From: Acinetobacter sp. ANC 3813 | Lineage (GTDB): Bacteria > Pseudomonadota > Gammaproteobacteria > Pseudomonadales > Moraxellaceae | NCBI RefSeq assembly: GCF_002135435.1 | Contig: NZ_NEGK01000001.1 | Coordinates: 124,001-188,000, forward strand | Length of the DNA: 64,000 nt | Direction of reading: 5' to 3' | In this document: positions 55,095 through 63,978 of the stretch, piece by piece | Numbering within the stretch: the first letter of the stretch is position 1 | Layout of the letters: each line of letters opens with the position of its first letter | Program-made: the position numbers and the translations under genes | Notes under the pieces: generated by a model | Told to the model about the DNA's origin: nothing | Databases searched by the model: none | What the model saw: the letters and a program-made list of their open reading frames with translations, nothing else

Positions 55095-56770
55095 ATAAAG
55101 ACGTCGATTTACTGGTGGTTGGCAGCGGCGCAGCAGGCATGTGCGCTGCCATTGTTGCTAAACTTTCGGGCTTAAATGTCCTGCTGATTGAAAAAACCAG
55201 CAAAATCGGCGGCACCACCGCCTTATCAGGCGGTGGAACGTGGATTCCGCTTAATCATCAAGGCATTGCTCTAGGCGTACAAGATACATTGGAGCAAGCC
55301 GAGCTGTATTTAGATACCGTGATTGGAATGGATGCCCCTAAAGCGCTACGCAGCAACTTTTTAAAATTTGGCCCAGAAATGCTGAAGTTCATGGAGCAGC
55401 ACACTGAAGTTAAATTTTCTGGCCGCAAATATTCACCAGACTATTTGCCGGAAAAATGCGGTGCAGGCACTGGCGGCCGCGCCTTAGATCCGCTGGAATT
55501 TGACGGGCGCTTATTAGGTCAAAATTTTGAAAACCTAAAAAGCCCTTTGCCTGAATTTTTAGTCTTTGACGGCATGATGGTCAATAAAATGGATATTGAC
55601 CTGCTGCTGCGAGCGAAAACCAGCGCAGACGGTTTTTTCCATGCGGCAAAAATGGTCACGCGTTTTGCCCTAGACCGTTTGCGCGGTTACTCACGCGGCA
55701 CACGCTTAGTATTGGGCAATGCATTGGCTGGCCGCCTGTATAAAAGCATGCTTGATTTAAACATTGAGATTCTGACTGATACAGCCATTCAAAGCCTTGA
55801 AAAAAATGCAGATGGACGTGTTGATGCGGCGTATTGCCAGCAGCAAGGCAAAGCACTGTCGATTACTGCAAAAAAAGGCATTGTCTTGGCAACTGGCGGT
55901 TTCCCCAATAACATTGAGATGCGTCAAAAGTATTTGCCTGCGCCGACAGGTCTCTGGTCTGCAGGCAATCCGCACAATACAGGTGACGGCATTAATGCCG
56001 GTTTGGGCATTGGCGCAAAAATGGGCAGCAATGTCAATAACGGATTTTATTCGCCTATTTCTCAGCGCAAGCGTAAAGACGGCACCACCGCAAATTTCCC
56101 ACATTTAATGCTAGATCGCTACAAACCCGGCATTATTATGCTCAATGCCGAGGGTAAACGTTTTGTCAATGAAGCCAATTCTTACCATGAATGCGGCGCA
56201 GCGCAATATCAATCGAATGCCAATCCGGGCTGGATTATGTGTGATGCCACAGCCATGAAAAAATATGGTTTAGGACTGGTTCGACCCAATCCAAGTGACA
56301 CAGAACTGAAAGGTTTTATGCAAGAAAACTATTTGATTTGCGCTAATAACATTGTGGAATTGGCACAGCAGATTCAGGTAAATGCCACCGTACTGGAAAA
56401 AACCATTCACAATTACAACCAAGATGCAGTTGCAGGCGCAGACCGTGAATTTGGCAAAGGCAGCAATATTTACAATACCTACTTGGGCGACCCAACCCAT
56501 GCGGGTAATCCATGCCTAGCACCCGTAGATCAAGCGCCTTATTATGCCATTCAGATATTCCCGGGAGATATTGGCACCTCTGCGGGTTTAGTTACCGATG
56601 AATTTGCCCGTGTATTAGATGAAAATCAGCAGATTATTACTGGGCTGTATGCTGCAGGCAATGATATGAATTCAATCATGGGCGGTCATTACCCTGGCCC
56701 AGGCATCACGCTAGGCCCTGGTCTCACTTTTGGCTATATTGCCGCCAAGCATGCGGCAGGCAAACTTTAG
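55091..56770 (+). CDS. 3-ketosteroid-dehydrogenase-like FAD-dependent oxidoreductase
   Basis: A 559-residue flavoprotein of the fumarate reductase/KstD family. The FAD-binding GSGAAG is at 11-16, with Glu34 after the second strand, and the GGTTALSGGGTWIP substrate-side loop follows at 40-53. The C-terminus has AAGNDMNSIMGGHYPGPG, then ITLGPGLTFGYIAAKHAAG, the pattern that carries the catalytic Tyr and Gly of 3-ketosteroid delta-1-dehydrogenases. It should desaturate a cyclic ketone next to its carbonyl. Whether the substrate is a steroid or a simpler alicyclic ketone cannot be read from sequence. It is the last gene of its operon, with a terminator after. Confidence 0.88.
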   Translation: MNKDVDLLVVGSGAAGMCAAIVAKLSGLNVLLIEKTSKIGGTTALSGGGTWIPLNHQGIALGVQDTLEQAELYLDTVIGMDAPKALRSNFLKFGPEMLKFMEQHTEVKFSGRKYSPDYLPEKCGAGTGGRALDPLEFDGRLLGQNFENLKSPLPEFLVFDGMMVNKMDIDLLLRAKTSADGFFHAAKMVTRFALDRLRGYSRGTRLVLGNALAGRLYKSMLDLNIEILTDTAIQSLEKNADGRVDAAYCQQQGKALSITAKKGIVLATGGFPNNIEMRQKYLPAPTGLWSAGNPHNTGDGINAGLGIGAKMGSNVNNGFYSPISQRKRKDGTTANFPHLMLDRYKPGIIMLNAEGKRFVNEANSYHECGAAQYQSNANPGWIMCDATAMKKYGLGLVRPNPSDTELKGFMQENYLICANNIVELAQQIQVNATVLEKTIHNYNQDAVAGADREFGKGSNIYNTYLGDPTHAGNPCLAPVDQAPYYAIQIFPGDIGTSAGLVTDEFARVLDENQQIITGLYAAGNDMNSIMGGHYPGPGITLGPGLTFGYIAAKHAAGKL

Positions 56771-56826
56771 TTCAGCTCCATTCAAAAATGTATTGATAAA
56801 ATAATTCTTCTTTCACAGCATGCAAT

Positions 56827-56860
56827 AAAAAAGGTGAATCTTTTCAGGCCCACCTTTTTT
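56827..56860. terminator. Bidirectional terminator between the flavoprotein gene and iclR-type gene
   Basis: AAAAAAGGTG pairs with CACCTTTTTT around a 14-base loop, with a T-run on either strand. Confidence 0.85.
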
Positions 56861-56880
56861 ATGCTGATGATTTTAAAAAA

Positions 56881-57654
56881 TCACATCGCATCGACATTGC
56901 AGCCCAGTTTATAACTGGCTTCCCGAGCAGTACGGAGCAATAGTTTTGCGGCATCACTGTCAAAATCAGCATTAAAGGTGTCCTGCATGCCAATCACCGT
57001 AATTACACCAACAATACGCTGATGAATATTAAAAATGGGAGCAGACATCGCATTGACACCCGTCATCACTTTTCCATGAATTTGGTTCATACCATGCTCA
57101 CGGATCTTTAAAATCTTTGCGCGGATTTTCCCAAGATTATCAATTCCATGTGTTTTCTTTAATTCATCTTCTGGAATATATGCACAGAAAACTTGACCTG
57201 TAGATGATTCCATTAATGGCAGTACAGAACCCACTTTGGTCACCATTGTAAATGCTTTGATGGCTTCTTCTAAGTGAATCACTGTCGGGCCTTGATTACC
57301 CCAAATGGCTAAGAAACAGGTTTCCTGTAAATCCAGACACAATTGATGCACAAAAGGTTTCGCAATTTTTACAACATCTAAACTGCCCAGTGCCGCGGCT
57401 GCCACATACAGTGCTGTCGGGCCGAGTTTATATTGGCTGGTTTCTGGATCCTGCTCTGCAAATCCGTTGGCCAGTAACGCCTGTAAATAGCGATGCAATT
57501 TACTTGCAGGAATATTCAAATGCTCGGAAAGACCGCTCAATGTTGTTGATGGCGCTAAATCTGCCAGCCCTTTTAAAATATCTGTACTCAGCTCTGCGGC
57601 TTGTACTTTTTGCTGACGTTTTAATGGCACTTCTTTGGTTATTTCATTCGCCAT
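56881..57654 (-). CDS. IclR family transcriptional regulator
   Basis: A 257-residue regulator with an N-terminal winged helix (about 25-85; TTLSGLSEHLNIPASKLHRYL) and a C-terminal effector domain (YVAAAALGSLDVVKIAKPFV, HLEEAIKAFTMVTKVGSVLP). Relatives such as PobR and PcaU activate or repress aromatic-acid catabolic genes on binding the substrate. The ATG at 57654 is used; a TTG at 57666 is less likely. It is convergent with the catabolic genes and is the only regulator in the cluster, so it is the best candidate to bind the TCGTAATT elements at 48381-48489 and 51881-51899. Confidence 0.9.
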   Translation of the reverse strand: MANEITKEVPLKRQQKVQAAELSTDILKGLADLAPSTTLSGLSEHLNIPASKLHRYLQALLANGFAEQDPETSQYKLGPTALYVAAAALGSLDVVKIAKPFVHQLCLDLQETCFLAIWGNQGPTVIHLEEAIKAFTMVTKVGSVLPLMESSTGQVFCAYIPEDELKKTHGIDNLGKIRAKILKIREHGMNQIHGKVMTGVNAMSAPIFNIHQRIVGVITVIGMQDTFNADFDSDAAKLLLRTAREASYKLGCNVDAM

Positions 57655-58808
57655 AGTTACTATCAACTCTCATAATCTATTAAGTCTAAAACTTTTTTTA
57701 ATCATATCCTAAAGCGTATCCATAATATCAAATTATGATGATCCCCATTCGTTTAAAATGCTTTTTCGAATATTTTTTTGCGCGATTTCATTAAATTAAC
57801 ACATTATTTTTCAAGTAAATTTAGATGTTTTTCATTTAAATATCAGAAATAAAGTCAATGAGCTAATCCATTGAGATAAAAGATTAAATCATGACAGAAA
57901 GCAATCACTATGTTGGCTAAACCTGCAATTGCCTGTTCTATGCAATGTGACTAATCACTGCAGTAGGCTCAAATATAAAGATACTGTCAGCAACTAACTC
58001 AGGCTCCCCCCTGACGTAACTCAATAAAGTCTTGAGTGCTTCATTGATCGCCATATCTGTTCATTTACTCATTAAGATAATGGGCTAGGATCAAACTATA
58101 TGACCCAAAGCACACTCAATCCGCCCTAGCCATTGAGATTCTAAAATAACCAAAAAAATATAAGCAACTGAATAATATTAGAATTAAATCTTATTGATGC
58201 CGCTGTTTGCTCAGCCTTCTGCGCAAGTCAAAAAAGAAAATGATAATAGGATGGAATATCAAAAAACCGCAATGGCTCATTTTACTTGCGGATAATACTG
58301 TTTAAAATTTTCAGGTGAAGGCATATGCAAACACAACTCACATCAATCTAAATATCATCTCTCATAGCTAAGATACACATCAGCCTACATACTGAAACCT
58401 TTCAAATACATGCAAGTTTATCTCACAACAAACAATTCAAGTAATTCAAGTAATTCAAGTAATTCAAAGGATTAGGAAGACGATTCAATTATATAACTCA
58501 ATATGAGCAAATTGATTCTACCTGCACAGCAGTTTGGTTAAAAAATATTTATATCAAATAAATAGACTATCACCTTACTCCAAAAAGCTTTATAGATAAG
58601 TCAATGAAGCAGATAGCTTTTGTCAAAAAAATAAAATTAGACAGAGCTCATACTCGAGTTTTATCTGAAATTAAAGAGGTAGAGCCTATTTTCGAAATTG
58701 CAATGTTCAGGCAACTAAGCACTTTTAATGAAAATTACTTGTTTTAGCTTTTTGCGTTATAACTTTAAATTACTTTATACGGGTTTGTACAAGTATTTAT
58801 AGGAAATT
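57655..58808. other. Gene-poor 1.1 kb region
   Basis: No credible gene is seen here. The left end holds the iclR-type promoter and a CATAAT-5-ATTATG dyad near 57720-57737. A 9-base tandem repeat lies at 58434-58469, and a 47-residue open frame occurs at 58604-58747 without a good ribosome-binding site. The rest is AT-rich sequence broken by stops in all frames, as expected of decayed DNA. Confidence 0.6.
58434..58469. repeat. Four-unit 9-base tandem repeat
   Basis: Three exact copies of AATTCAAGT (58434-58442, 58443-58451, 58452-58460) and a fourth that ends AAG (58461-58469). Confidence 0.95.
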
Positions 58809-58884
58809 TGGTGCGGCCAGCGGGACTCGAACCCACGCCACAGGCTTCGGAGACCTGTACTCTATCCAGTTGAGCTATGGCCGC
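58809..58884 (-). tRNA. tRNA-Arg (anticodon CCG)
   Basis: On the minus strand a 76-base tRNA starts GCGGCCA at 58884 and ends TGGCCGC plus A and an encoded CCA at 58809. The D arm (GCTCAACTGGATAGAGT), the anticodon loop CTCCGAA in a CAGGT/GCCTG stem with anticodon CCG, and the T loop (GGTTCGAGTCC) are all present. It reads CGG codons. Confidence 0.97.
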
Positions 58885-59072
58885 TACAGTAGGATTGCGC
58901 ACATCATATCAAAAAAATCAGTTAGGTAAAGCATCTATATATCTCGCTTCGAATTTAGTGCTTACACTTTGTACAATATTCCATATTTGCAACGCAGTAT
59001 TCCCTGTCAATTACTTGGTTTATTCGATCAATTCGCTCACAATACCCTCACTATTTACCCTGTGAGATTTTC

Positions 59073-60008
59073 ATGACTGATGCATTGACGCTAAGGGATT
59101 TATCCAAAACCTACAGAAATGGGTTTCAAGCGCTGAAAGGAATTAATTTAACAGTTCCAGAAGGCGAATTTTATGCACTGCTTGGTCCAAACGGTGCAGG
59201 TAAATCAACCACAATCAGCATCATCAGCTCACTGACAAAAAAAACCTCTGGCAGTGTAGAAATTTTTGGTCATAATTTGGAAACCCACCCATCCAATGCC
59301 AAACAGTGCCTCGGTGTTGTCCCTCAAGAATTTAACTTTGGCCAGTTCGAAAAAACTTTTGATATTTTGGTCACCCAAGCGGGCTACTACGGCATTCCTA
59401 AAAAAATAGCTGAAAAACGTGCTGAAGAATATCTTGAAAAATTAGGGCTATGGGATAAGCGCAACACTCAGGGGCGTATGCTGTCTGGCGGTATGAAACG
59501 CCGCTTAATGATTGCCCGCGCTATGATGCATGAGCCGAAACTGCTTATTTTGGATGAGCCAACTGCTGGTGTAGATATTGAGCTGCGTCGTTCAATGTGG
59601 GAATTTCTGACCGAAATGAACGAGAACGGCACATCTATTATTCTAACTACACACTATCTAGAAGAAGCTGAAATGCTGTGCCGCCGCATTGCCATTATTG
59701 ACCGCGGTGTGATTAAAGAAGACACCAGCATGAAAAGTTTCCTGAATCAGTTGAGCGAAGAATCCTTTATTTTTGACTTAGTCGAACCGATTCAGCCGCT
59801 GCATATAGATATTATTGGTGTGCGTTTCAACTTAATTGACTCACTTACTTTAGAAGTCACCATGGACAAAGCGCATACATTAAATGAATTGTTCCAGTTA
59901 ATGGAAGCGCAAGGCATTCAAGTTCGCAGTATGCGCAACAAATCCAACCGCTTAGAAGAACTGTTTGTAAAAATGGTGGAAAAAAATCTTGATGGAGCAG
60001 CGCAATGA
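59073..60008 (+). CDS. ABC transporter ATP-binding protein (ABC-2 type exporter)
   Basis: A 311-residue ATPase of a multidrug or polymer-type exporter, cytosolic face of the inner membrane. It has Walker A GPNGAGKST (38-46), the signature LSGGMKRR (137-144), Walker B LLILDEPTAG (157-166) and the H-loop TTHYLEEAE (about 193-201). The C-terminal 80 residues form the usual DUF4162-like tail. It overlaps the permease gene by 4 bases. The YadG/YadH pair of E. coli is the closest named analogue; the substrate is not known. Confidence 0.93.
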   Translation: MTDALTLRDLSKTYRNGFQALKGINLTVPEGEFYALLGPNGAGKSTTISIISSLTKKTSGSVEIFGHNLETHPSNAKQCLGVVPQEFNFGQFEKTFDILVTQAGYYGIPKKIAEKRAEEYLEKLGLWDKRNTQGRMLSGGMKRRLMIARAMMHEPKLLILDEPTAGVDIELRRSMWEFLTEMNENGTSIILTTHYLEEAEMLCRRIAIIDRGVIKEDTSMKSFLNQLSEESFIFDLVEPIQPLHIDIIGVRFNLIDSLTLEVTMDKAHTLNELFQLMEAQGIQVRSMRNKSNRLEELFVKMVEKNLDGAAQ

Positions 60009-60778
60009 ATTTCAGCCAGTTAAAAGTCGCGCTCTATACACTCGTTTATAAAGAAATTCGCCGTTTTATGCGAATTTGGCCGCAAACCCTGCTGCCGCCT
60101 GCTATTACCATGAGCCTATATTTTGTGATCTTTGGTAATTTAGTCGGTTCACGCATTGGCACAATGGGCGGCTTTACTTATATGCAGTTTATTGTGCCCG
60201 GCTTAATTATGATGGCCGTGATTACCAATAGCTATGCCAACGTGTCTTCCAGTTTTTTCAGCGCTAAATTCCAAAAAAGCATTGAAGAGCTGATTATGAG
60301 CCCAGTTCCACTGCATGCTGTATTATGGGGCTACATCTTGGGCGGCGTTTGCCGCGGCGTACTGGTTGGCATCATTGTGACTGCCATGAGCCTGTTTTTT
60401 ACTGACTTGAATATCACCAATTGGTTTGTAACTATATATACAGTATTAATCACCTCCTTCTTGTTCTCTTTAGGCGGTTTTATTAATGCCGTCTATGCAA
60501 AATCGTTTGATGATATTTCAATTATTCCAACTTTCGTGCTCACACCGCTGACCTATTTAGGCGGCGTGTTTTATGCGATTTCATCGCTAAGCCCATTTTG
60601 GCAAAATTTATCGTTAATTAACCCAGTGGTATATATGGTCAATGCGTTCCGCTACGGCATTTTAGGCCATAGCGATGTCAACGTTGGCATTTCACTTGGC
60701 GTGGTTACATTATGCTGTGCTGTACTTTACGGCATTGCTTACTATTTACTTTCTCGTGGTTCAGGAATGCGTGAATAA
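60005..60778 (+). CDS. ABC-2 type transporter permease
   Basis: A 257-residue inner-membrane permease with six transmembrane helices. The ABC-2 motif is in VPGLIMMAVITNSYANVSSSF, followed by the coupling-helix region FQKSIEELIMSPVPLH and LTPLTYLGGVFYAISSLSPFW near the C-terminus. It pairs with the ATPase gene through a 4-base ATGA overlap; its own stop overlaps the queF start (TAATG). Resembles YadH. Substrate is unknown. Confidence 0.93.
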   Translation: MNFSQLKVALYTLVYKEIRRFMRIWPQTLLPPAITMSLYFVIFGNLVGSRIGTMGGFTYMQFIVPGLIMMAVITNSYANVSSSFFSAKFQKSIEELIMSPVPLHAVLWGYILGGVCRGVLVGIIVTAMSLFFTDLNITNWFVTIYTVLITSFLFSLGGFINAVYAKSFDDISIIPTFVLTPLTYLGGVFYAISSLSPFWQNLSLINPVVYMVNAFRYGILGHSDVNVGISLGVVTLCCAVLYGIAYYLLSRGSGMRE

Positions 60779-61593
60779 TGAGTGTAGAACATTCTCTTTT
60801 AGGTAAAGACACCAACTATCCCACAGAATATCAGCCCGATATTCTGTTCCCTATTGCCCGTGCAACTGCCCGTGCCAGCTACTCGCATGTTGAAGGCATA
60901 CAGCAAGGCAAAGACTGGTGGCATGTCTTTGAAATTTCATGGCTGAATGCTCAGGGTATTCCGCAAGTTGCTATTGGGCGTCTCACGTTGCCGGCAACAT
61001 CGCCAAATCTGATCGAATCAAAATCTTTAAAACTGTATTTCAACAGTATGAATTTTACGGCTTTTGATTCTAAAGAGGCATTTAAAGCAACAGTTGAAAA
61101 AGATTTATCTGCTGCTGCTGGCGCAGACGTAACGATTGACCTGTTTCATGCTGACGATGTGCAGATTTCTGATCCGCAAGGCTTCTGTATTGATGAACTC
61201 GTTCCTTCTGAATTGGAAAATCATCCGAATGCGGCCCTTCTGGCCTTCGATCAAACCGATGATGCCGACGTGGATGTGCAATTTTATTCACATTTACTCA
61301 GAAGTAACTGCCCAGTCACTGGACAACCAGACTGGGGCACGGTATTTATAAGATATAAGGGGAAAAAACCAGCTTACGAAAGTATTTTGGCTTATATCAT
61401 CTCTTATCGTCAGCATAATGGTTTTCACGAGCAATGCGTGGAGCAGATGTATGCCGACATTTGGCAAAACCTGAAACCTGAAAAACTGATGGTTTATGCT
61501 GCCTATACGCGCCGCGGGGGGTTAGACATTAACCCTTGCCGAGTATCGGATTTAACATGGATGCCTCGCCCAATTCGATTGGCGCGACAATAA
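60778..61593 (+). CDS. queF: NADPH-dependent 7-cyano-7-deazaguanine reductase
   Basis: Reduces preQ0 to preQ1 in queuosine tRNA modification, the only known nitrile reduction of this kind in biology. The 271-residue protein is the long (two-lobed) QueF form. The QueF motif ESKSLKLYFNSMNF is at 80-93, the catalytic Cys178 lies in LRSNCPVTGQPDWGT with Asp185, and the C-terminal GFHEQCVEQMYADIW block carries the substrate Glu/His. It overlaps the ABC permease stop by one base and is probably translated with it, an unusual partner for a modification enzyme. Confidence 0.97.
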   Translation: MSVEHSLLGKDTNYPTEYQPDILFPIARATARASYSHVEGIQQGKDWWHVFEISWLNAQGIPQVAIGRLTLPATSPNLIESKSLKLYFNSMNFTAFDSKEAFKATVEKDLSAAAGADVTIDLFHADDVQISDPQGFCIDELVPSELENHPNAALLAFDQTDDADVDVQFYSHLLRSNCPVTGQPDWGTVFIRYKGKKPAYESILAYIISYRQHNGFHEQCVEQMYADIWQNLKPEKLMVYAAYTRRGGLDINPCRVSDLTWMPRPIRLARQ

Positions 61594-61618
61594 AATAAAG
61601 AACATTGAGGTTTATAAG

Positions 61619-62269
61619 ATGCCATTTTTTGGTTTTATTCCATCTGAATCGCTTTTAGGTACGATTGAGACTGCACAAAGTAAAAAGAATTCCAGCGAGC
61701 CTTTGTACCCATTACGGGATAAAACTGCCCTGCTGATCAATGATGAAATTATTGATGCGACTATTCTTGGGCCAGTGCGTCTATTTCCCGCCAGCGACAA
61801 GCGCGATACAGCTGAAAAACTTGCTGGATATGTCAAATCGACTGTTGCTGTGCTTTTAAAACAGCTTCTGAGCAAAGCATCAAACGATGTTGTACAGCAA
61901 TCGATCGCTTTTTCAGAAAGAAGCCTATTTACCGATGCTTCTGGTGCAAAACGCGTAGGTGAATCATTAGACAGCAGTTTAGTGATCAATCTAAAATCTG
62001 CTTATTCAGAGATTAAAGCTGGCAATGACATCAATAAATCGGCATTTGCTGAGCTATATAAACAGTTTGCAGAAGCCACTGTTCGCCATTTTATGAATGA
62101 TTTCAACAAAACGTTGGATTTAGGCATGATTAAACGCAAAGCAGCAGACATTGGCTCTGCGGCAGTGATCAAGGCCATTCATATTGCCATTGATAAAATC
62201 TTCCCTAATTTAACTAAGGAAGAGTTAGGCGCGCTGGCAGAGGCTCACGACCCTTTATTCCACCCTTAA
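61619..62269 (+). CDS. Unrecognised helical protein
   Basis: A 216-residue soluble protein without signal peptide. An N-terminal strand-rich segment (LLINDEIIDATILGPVRLFP) is followed by a helical body (AEKLAGYVKSTVAVLLKQLL, then IKRKAADIGSAAVIKAIHIA). No known motif is seen. GAGG lies 8 bases before the ATG. It is 25 bases downstream of queF on the same strand and could be read from the same promoter. A hairpin with T-run follows its stop. Confidence 0.78.
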   Translation: MPFFGFIPSESLLGTIETAQSKKNSSEPLYPLRDKTALLINDEIIDATILGPVRLFPASDKRDTAEKLAGYVKSTVAVLLKQLLSKASNDVVQQSIAFSERSLFTDASGAKRVGESLDSSLVINLKSAYSEIKAGNDINKSAFAELYKQFAEATVRHFMNDFNKTLDLGMIKRKAADIGSAAVIKAIHIAIDKIFPNLTKEELGALAEAHDPLFHP

Positions 62270-62280
62270 TTTACGTTTCT

Positions 62281-62302
62281 ACTATATATAGCTATATATA
62301 GT
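62281..62302. repeat. Perfect 22-base A/T palindrome
   Basis: ACTATATATAG and its exact complement CTATATATAGT are directly adjacent, 12 bases after the stop at 62269. A second, shorter ACTATATAG-like segment occurs near 62569-62577. Confidence 0.8.
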
Positions 62303-62320
62303 TAAAAAATCTGTTGAGTT

Positions 62321-62354
62321 GCCGTATTGGAGCTATGCTTCAGTGCGGCTTTTT
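62321..62354 (+). terminator. Terminator after the 216-residue gene
   Basis: GCCGTATTG at 62321-62329 pairs, with two G-U pairs, to CAGTGCGGC at 62341-62349 and is followed by TTTTT. Confidence 0.75.
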
Positions 62355-62802
62355 AATGCCTGTTTAAAAACAGCTGTATTGGTATAGAGCGCTCAGCAGC
62401 ACTCATATTGATAAAATCAAAAAAATGTATTCCCTGCTTCATATATACCATGCAGCAACGGTCATAAAACATCTAAGATCTGACCGAACTTCACAGCACC
62501 AGCTGTGGAATTAGATGTACATTACTAAGCCCAACATGGCCGAACTATTAATTGAAATTTCTCTTTAACTATATAGAGATACTTATTTCCCCCAATACAT
62601 CTCACAAAAAATTCTTTTTGGTCAATCCTTGTCTACTTTTATAGAACTTTTTGTTAACTTGCACCCCATGAGTGTTATCTTAAGGAATTGAAAGAAACAG
62701 CCTTTAAAATCAGCACTTTTAGATGCTTTTGTATTTCGCGTATCTTTAACGCATTACGGTCATTGGACACGTATTGATAATAATTTTGGAACTTAGCCCA
62801 AT
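62355..62802. other. Intergenic region upstream of mltB
   Basis: About 450 bases, AT-rich, with no credible frame. It should hold the mltB promoter close to its 3' end. I see no other distinctive element. Confidence 0.5.
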
Positions 62803-63804
62803 ATGTCTAAACAACATTTTTATAAAAAGCTTAAAACTTTGGCCATTATTGCCGGTGCAGTCTCTGCAACCAGTTTTTGTCAGGCCAATGATTTTCAAAA
62901 TTCAGCTCAATATTTTAATTTTAAGCAAAAAACCATGCAGACCTATGGCCTAAGCGCGGAACAAGTTGATTGGGCAATGAGCGGTGCGAAAAATCTGCCG
63001 AATATTATCAATATCATGAATCGGCCTGGTGAAAGCAAACCTTGGTATGACTACAAAACCAATTTCATAGCCGAAAGCACCATTCAGCGCGGTGTGCGCT
63101 TTAAACAGCAGTATGCAGACACCCTGAATCGTGCAGAGCAGCAATTTGGCGTCCCGCAATCCATTATCTTAGGCATTTTAGGGGTAGAAACTGGTTTTGG
63201 CACCAATAAAGGCAACTTCGTTACCCGCGATGCGCTGGCAACACTCGGCTTTGGCTATGAACGCCGCGCTGCTTATTTTCAGGATGAATTAAGCGCATTA
63301 ATTGCTTGGTCATATAAAGATGGCGTACCGGCGAGTTCAATTGTCGGTTCTTATGCAGGCGCAGTCGGCTATCCGCAATTTATGCCAAGCAACATTCCAA
63401 AATTTGGCGTTGACTACGATGGCAACGGTCATATTGATCTGAGAAATTCAGCAGTAGACGCCATTGGATCTATTGCAAATTATCTCGCGCAGCATGGCTG
63501 GCAGCGCAATCAGCCTATTGCGTTTTCAGCGCGCTACTCAGGCAACAATCCTGCATCGATCATTGCGGCAGATTTAAACCAGCCAACGCCTTACGGTGTT
63601 TTAAAGGCTCAAGGCATTAGCCCTTTGAATCCTATCGTAAAAATTGATGACTTAGATTTAGTGAATGTCATCCAGCTGCAAGAAAACTATGGACCAATTT
63701 ATTACATTACTTACCCTAATTTTCAGGTCATCACGACTTATAACAAAAGCCGCATGTATGCCACTGCTTTGTGGCTTTTAGGGACTGAAATTACCAGCCG
63801 ATAA
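62803..63804 (+). CDS. mltB: Lytic murein transglycosylase B
   Basis: Cleaves peptidoglycan glycan strands to 1,6-anhydro-muramyl products in the periplasm. The 333-residue protein has a signal peptide (hydrophobic TLAIIAGAVSATSFCQA, cleavage near residue 28) that lacks a proper lipobox, so unlike E. coli MltB it seems soluble or peripherally bound. The catalytic Glu129 is in GILGVETGFGT. The SLT_2 motif AGAVGYPQFMPS and the EF-hand-like DYDGNGHIDL follow. It is monocistronic. The SltB1-type relatives of pseudomonads are similarly soluble. Confidence 0.93.
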   Translation: MSKQHFYKKLKTLAIIAGAVSATSFCQANDFQNSAQYFNFKQKTMQTYGLSAEQVDWAMSGAKNLPNIINIMNRPGESKPWYDYKTNFIAESTIQRGVRFKQQYADTLNRAEQQFGVPQSIILGILGVETGFGTNKGNFVTRDALATLGFGYERRAAYFQDELSALIAWSYKDGVPASSIVGSYAGAVGYPQFMPSNIPKFGVDYDGNGHIDLRNSAVDAIGSIANYLAQHGWQRNQPIAFSARYSGNNPASIIAADLNQPTPYGVLKAQGISPLNPIVKIDDLDLVNVIQLQENYGPIYYITYPNFQVITTYNKSRMYATALWLLGTEITSR

Positions 63805-63817
63805 GGCTGGTAATTTC
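63787..63817 (+). repeat. 13-base hairpin across the mltB stop
   Basis: GAAATTACCAGCC at 63787-63799 is perfectly complementary to GGCTGGTAATTTC at 63805-63817, with the stop codon in the loop. It is not followed by a T-run, so it is an atypical terminator or an mRNA-end structure. Confidence 0.75.
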
Positions 63818-63978
63818 CTGCAGAATAAAAAAGTCAACAAAAAAAACAGTTAAAAAGATCACAAAATAGGCTTTTTAAACAACTTGTTACATTATTGGTT
63901 ATTTTTTAACCATCATTTGTTTATTTTATGTGCTTTTTTGAACTATTTTAATTAAACACTAGACAGCCTGTTGACCGC

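Noticed and set aside
58434..58469. Repeat considered as a CRISPR-like array
   Set aside because: The units are only 9 bases and directly adjacent with no spacers.
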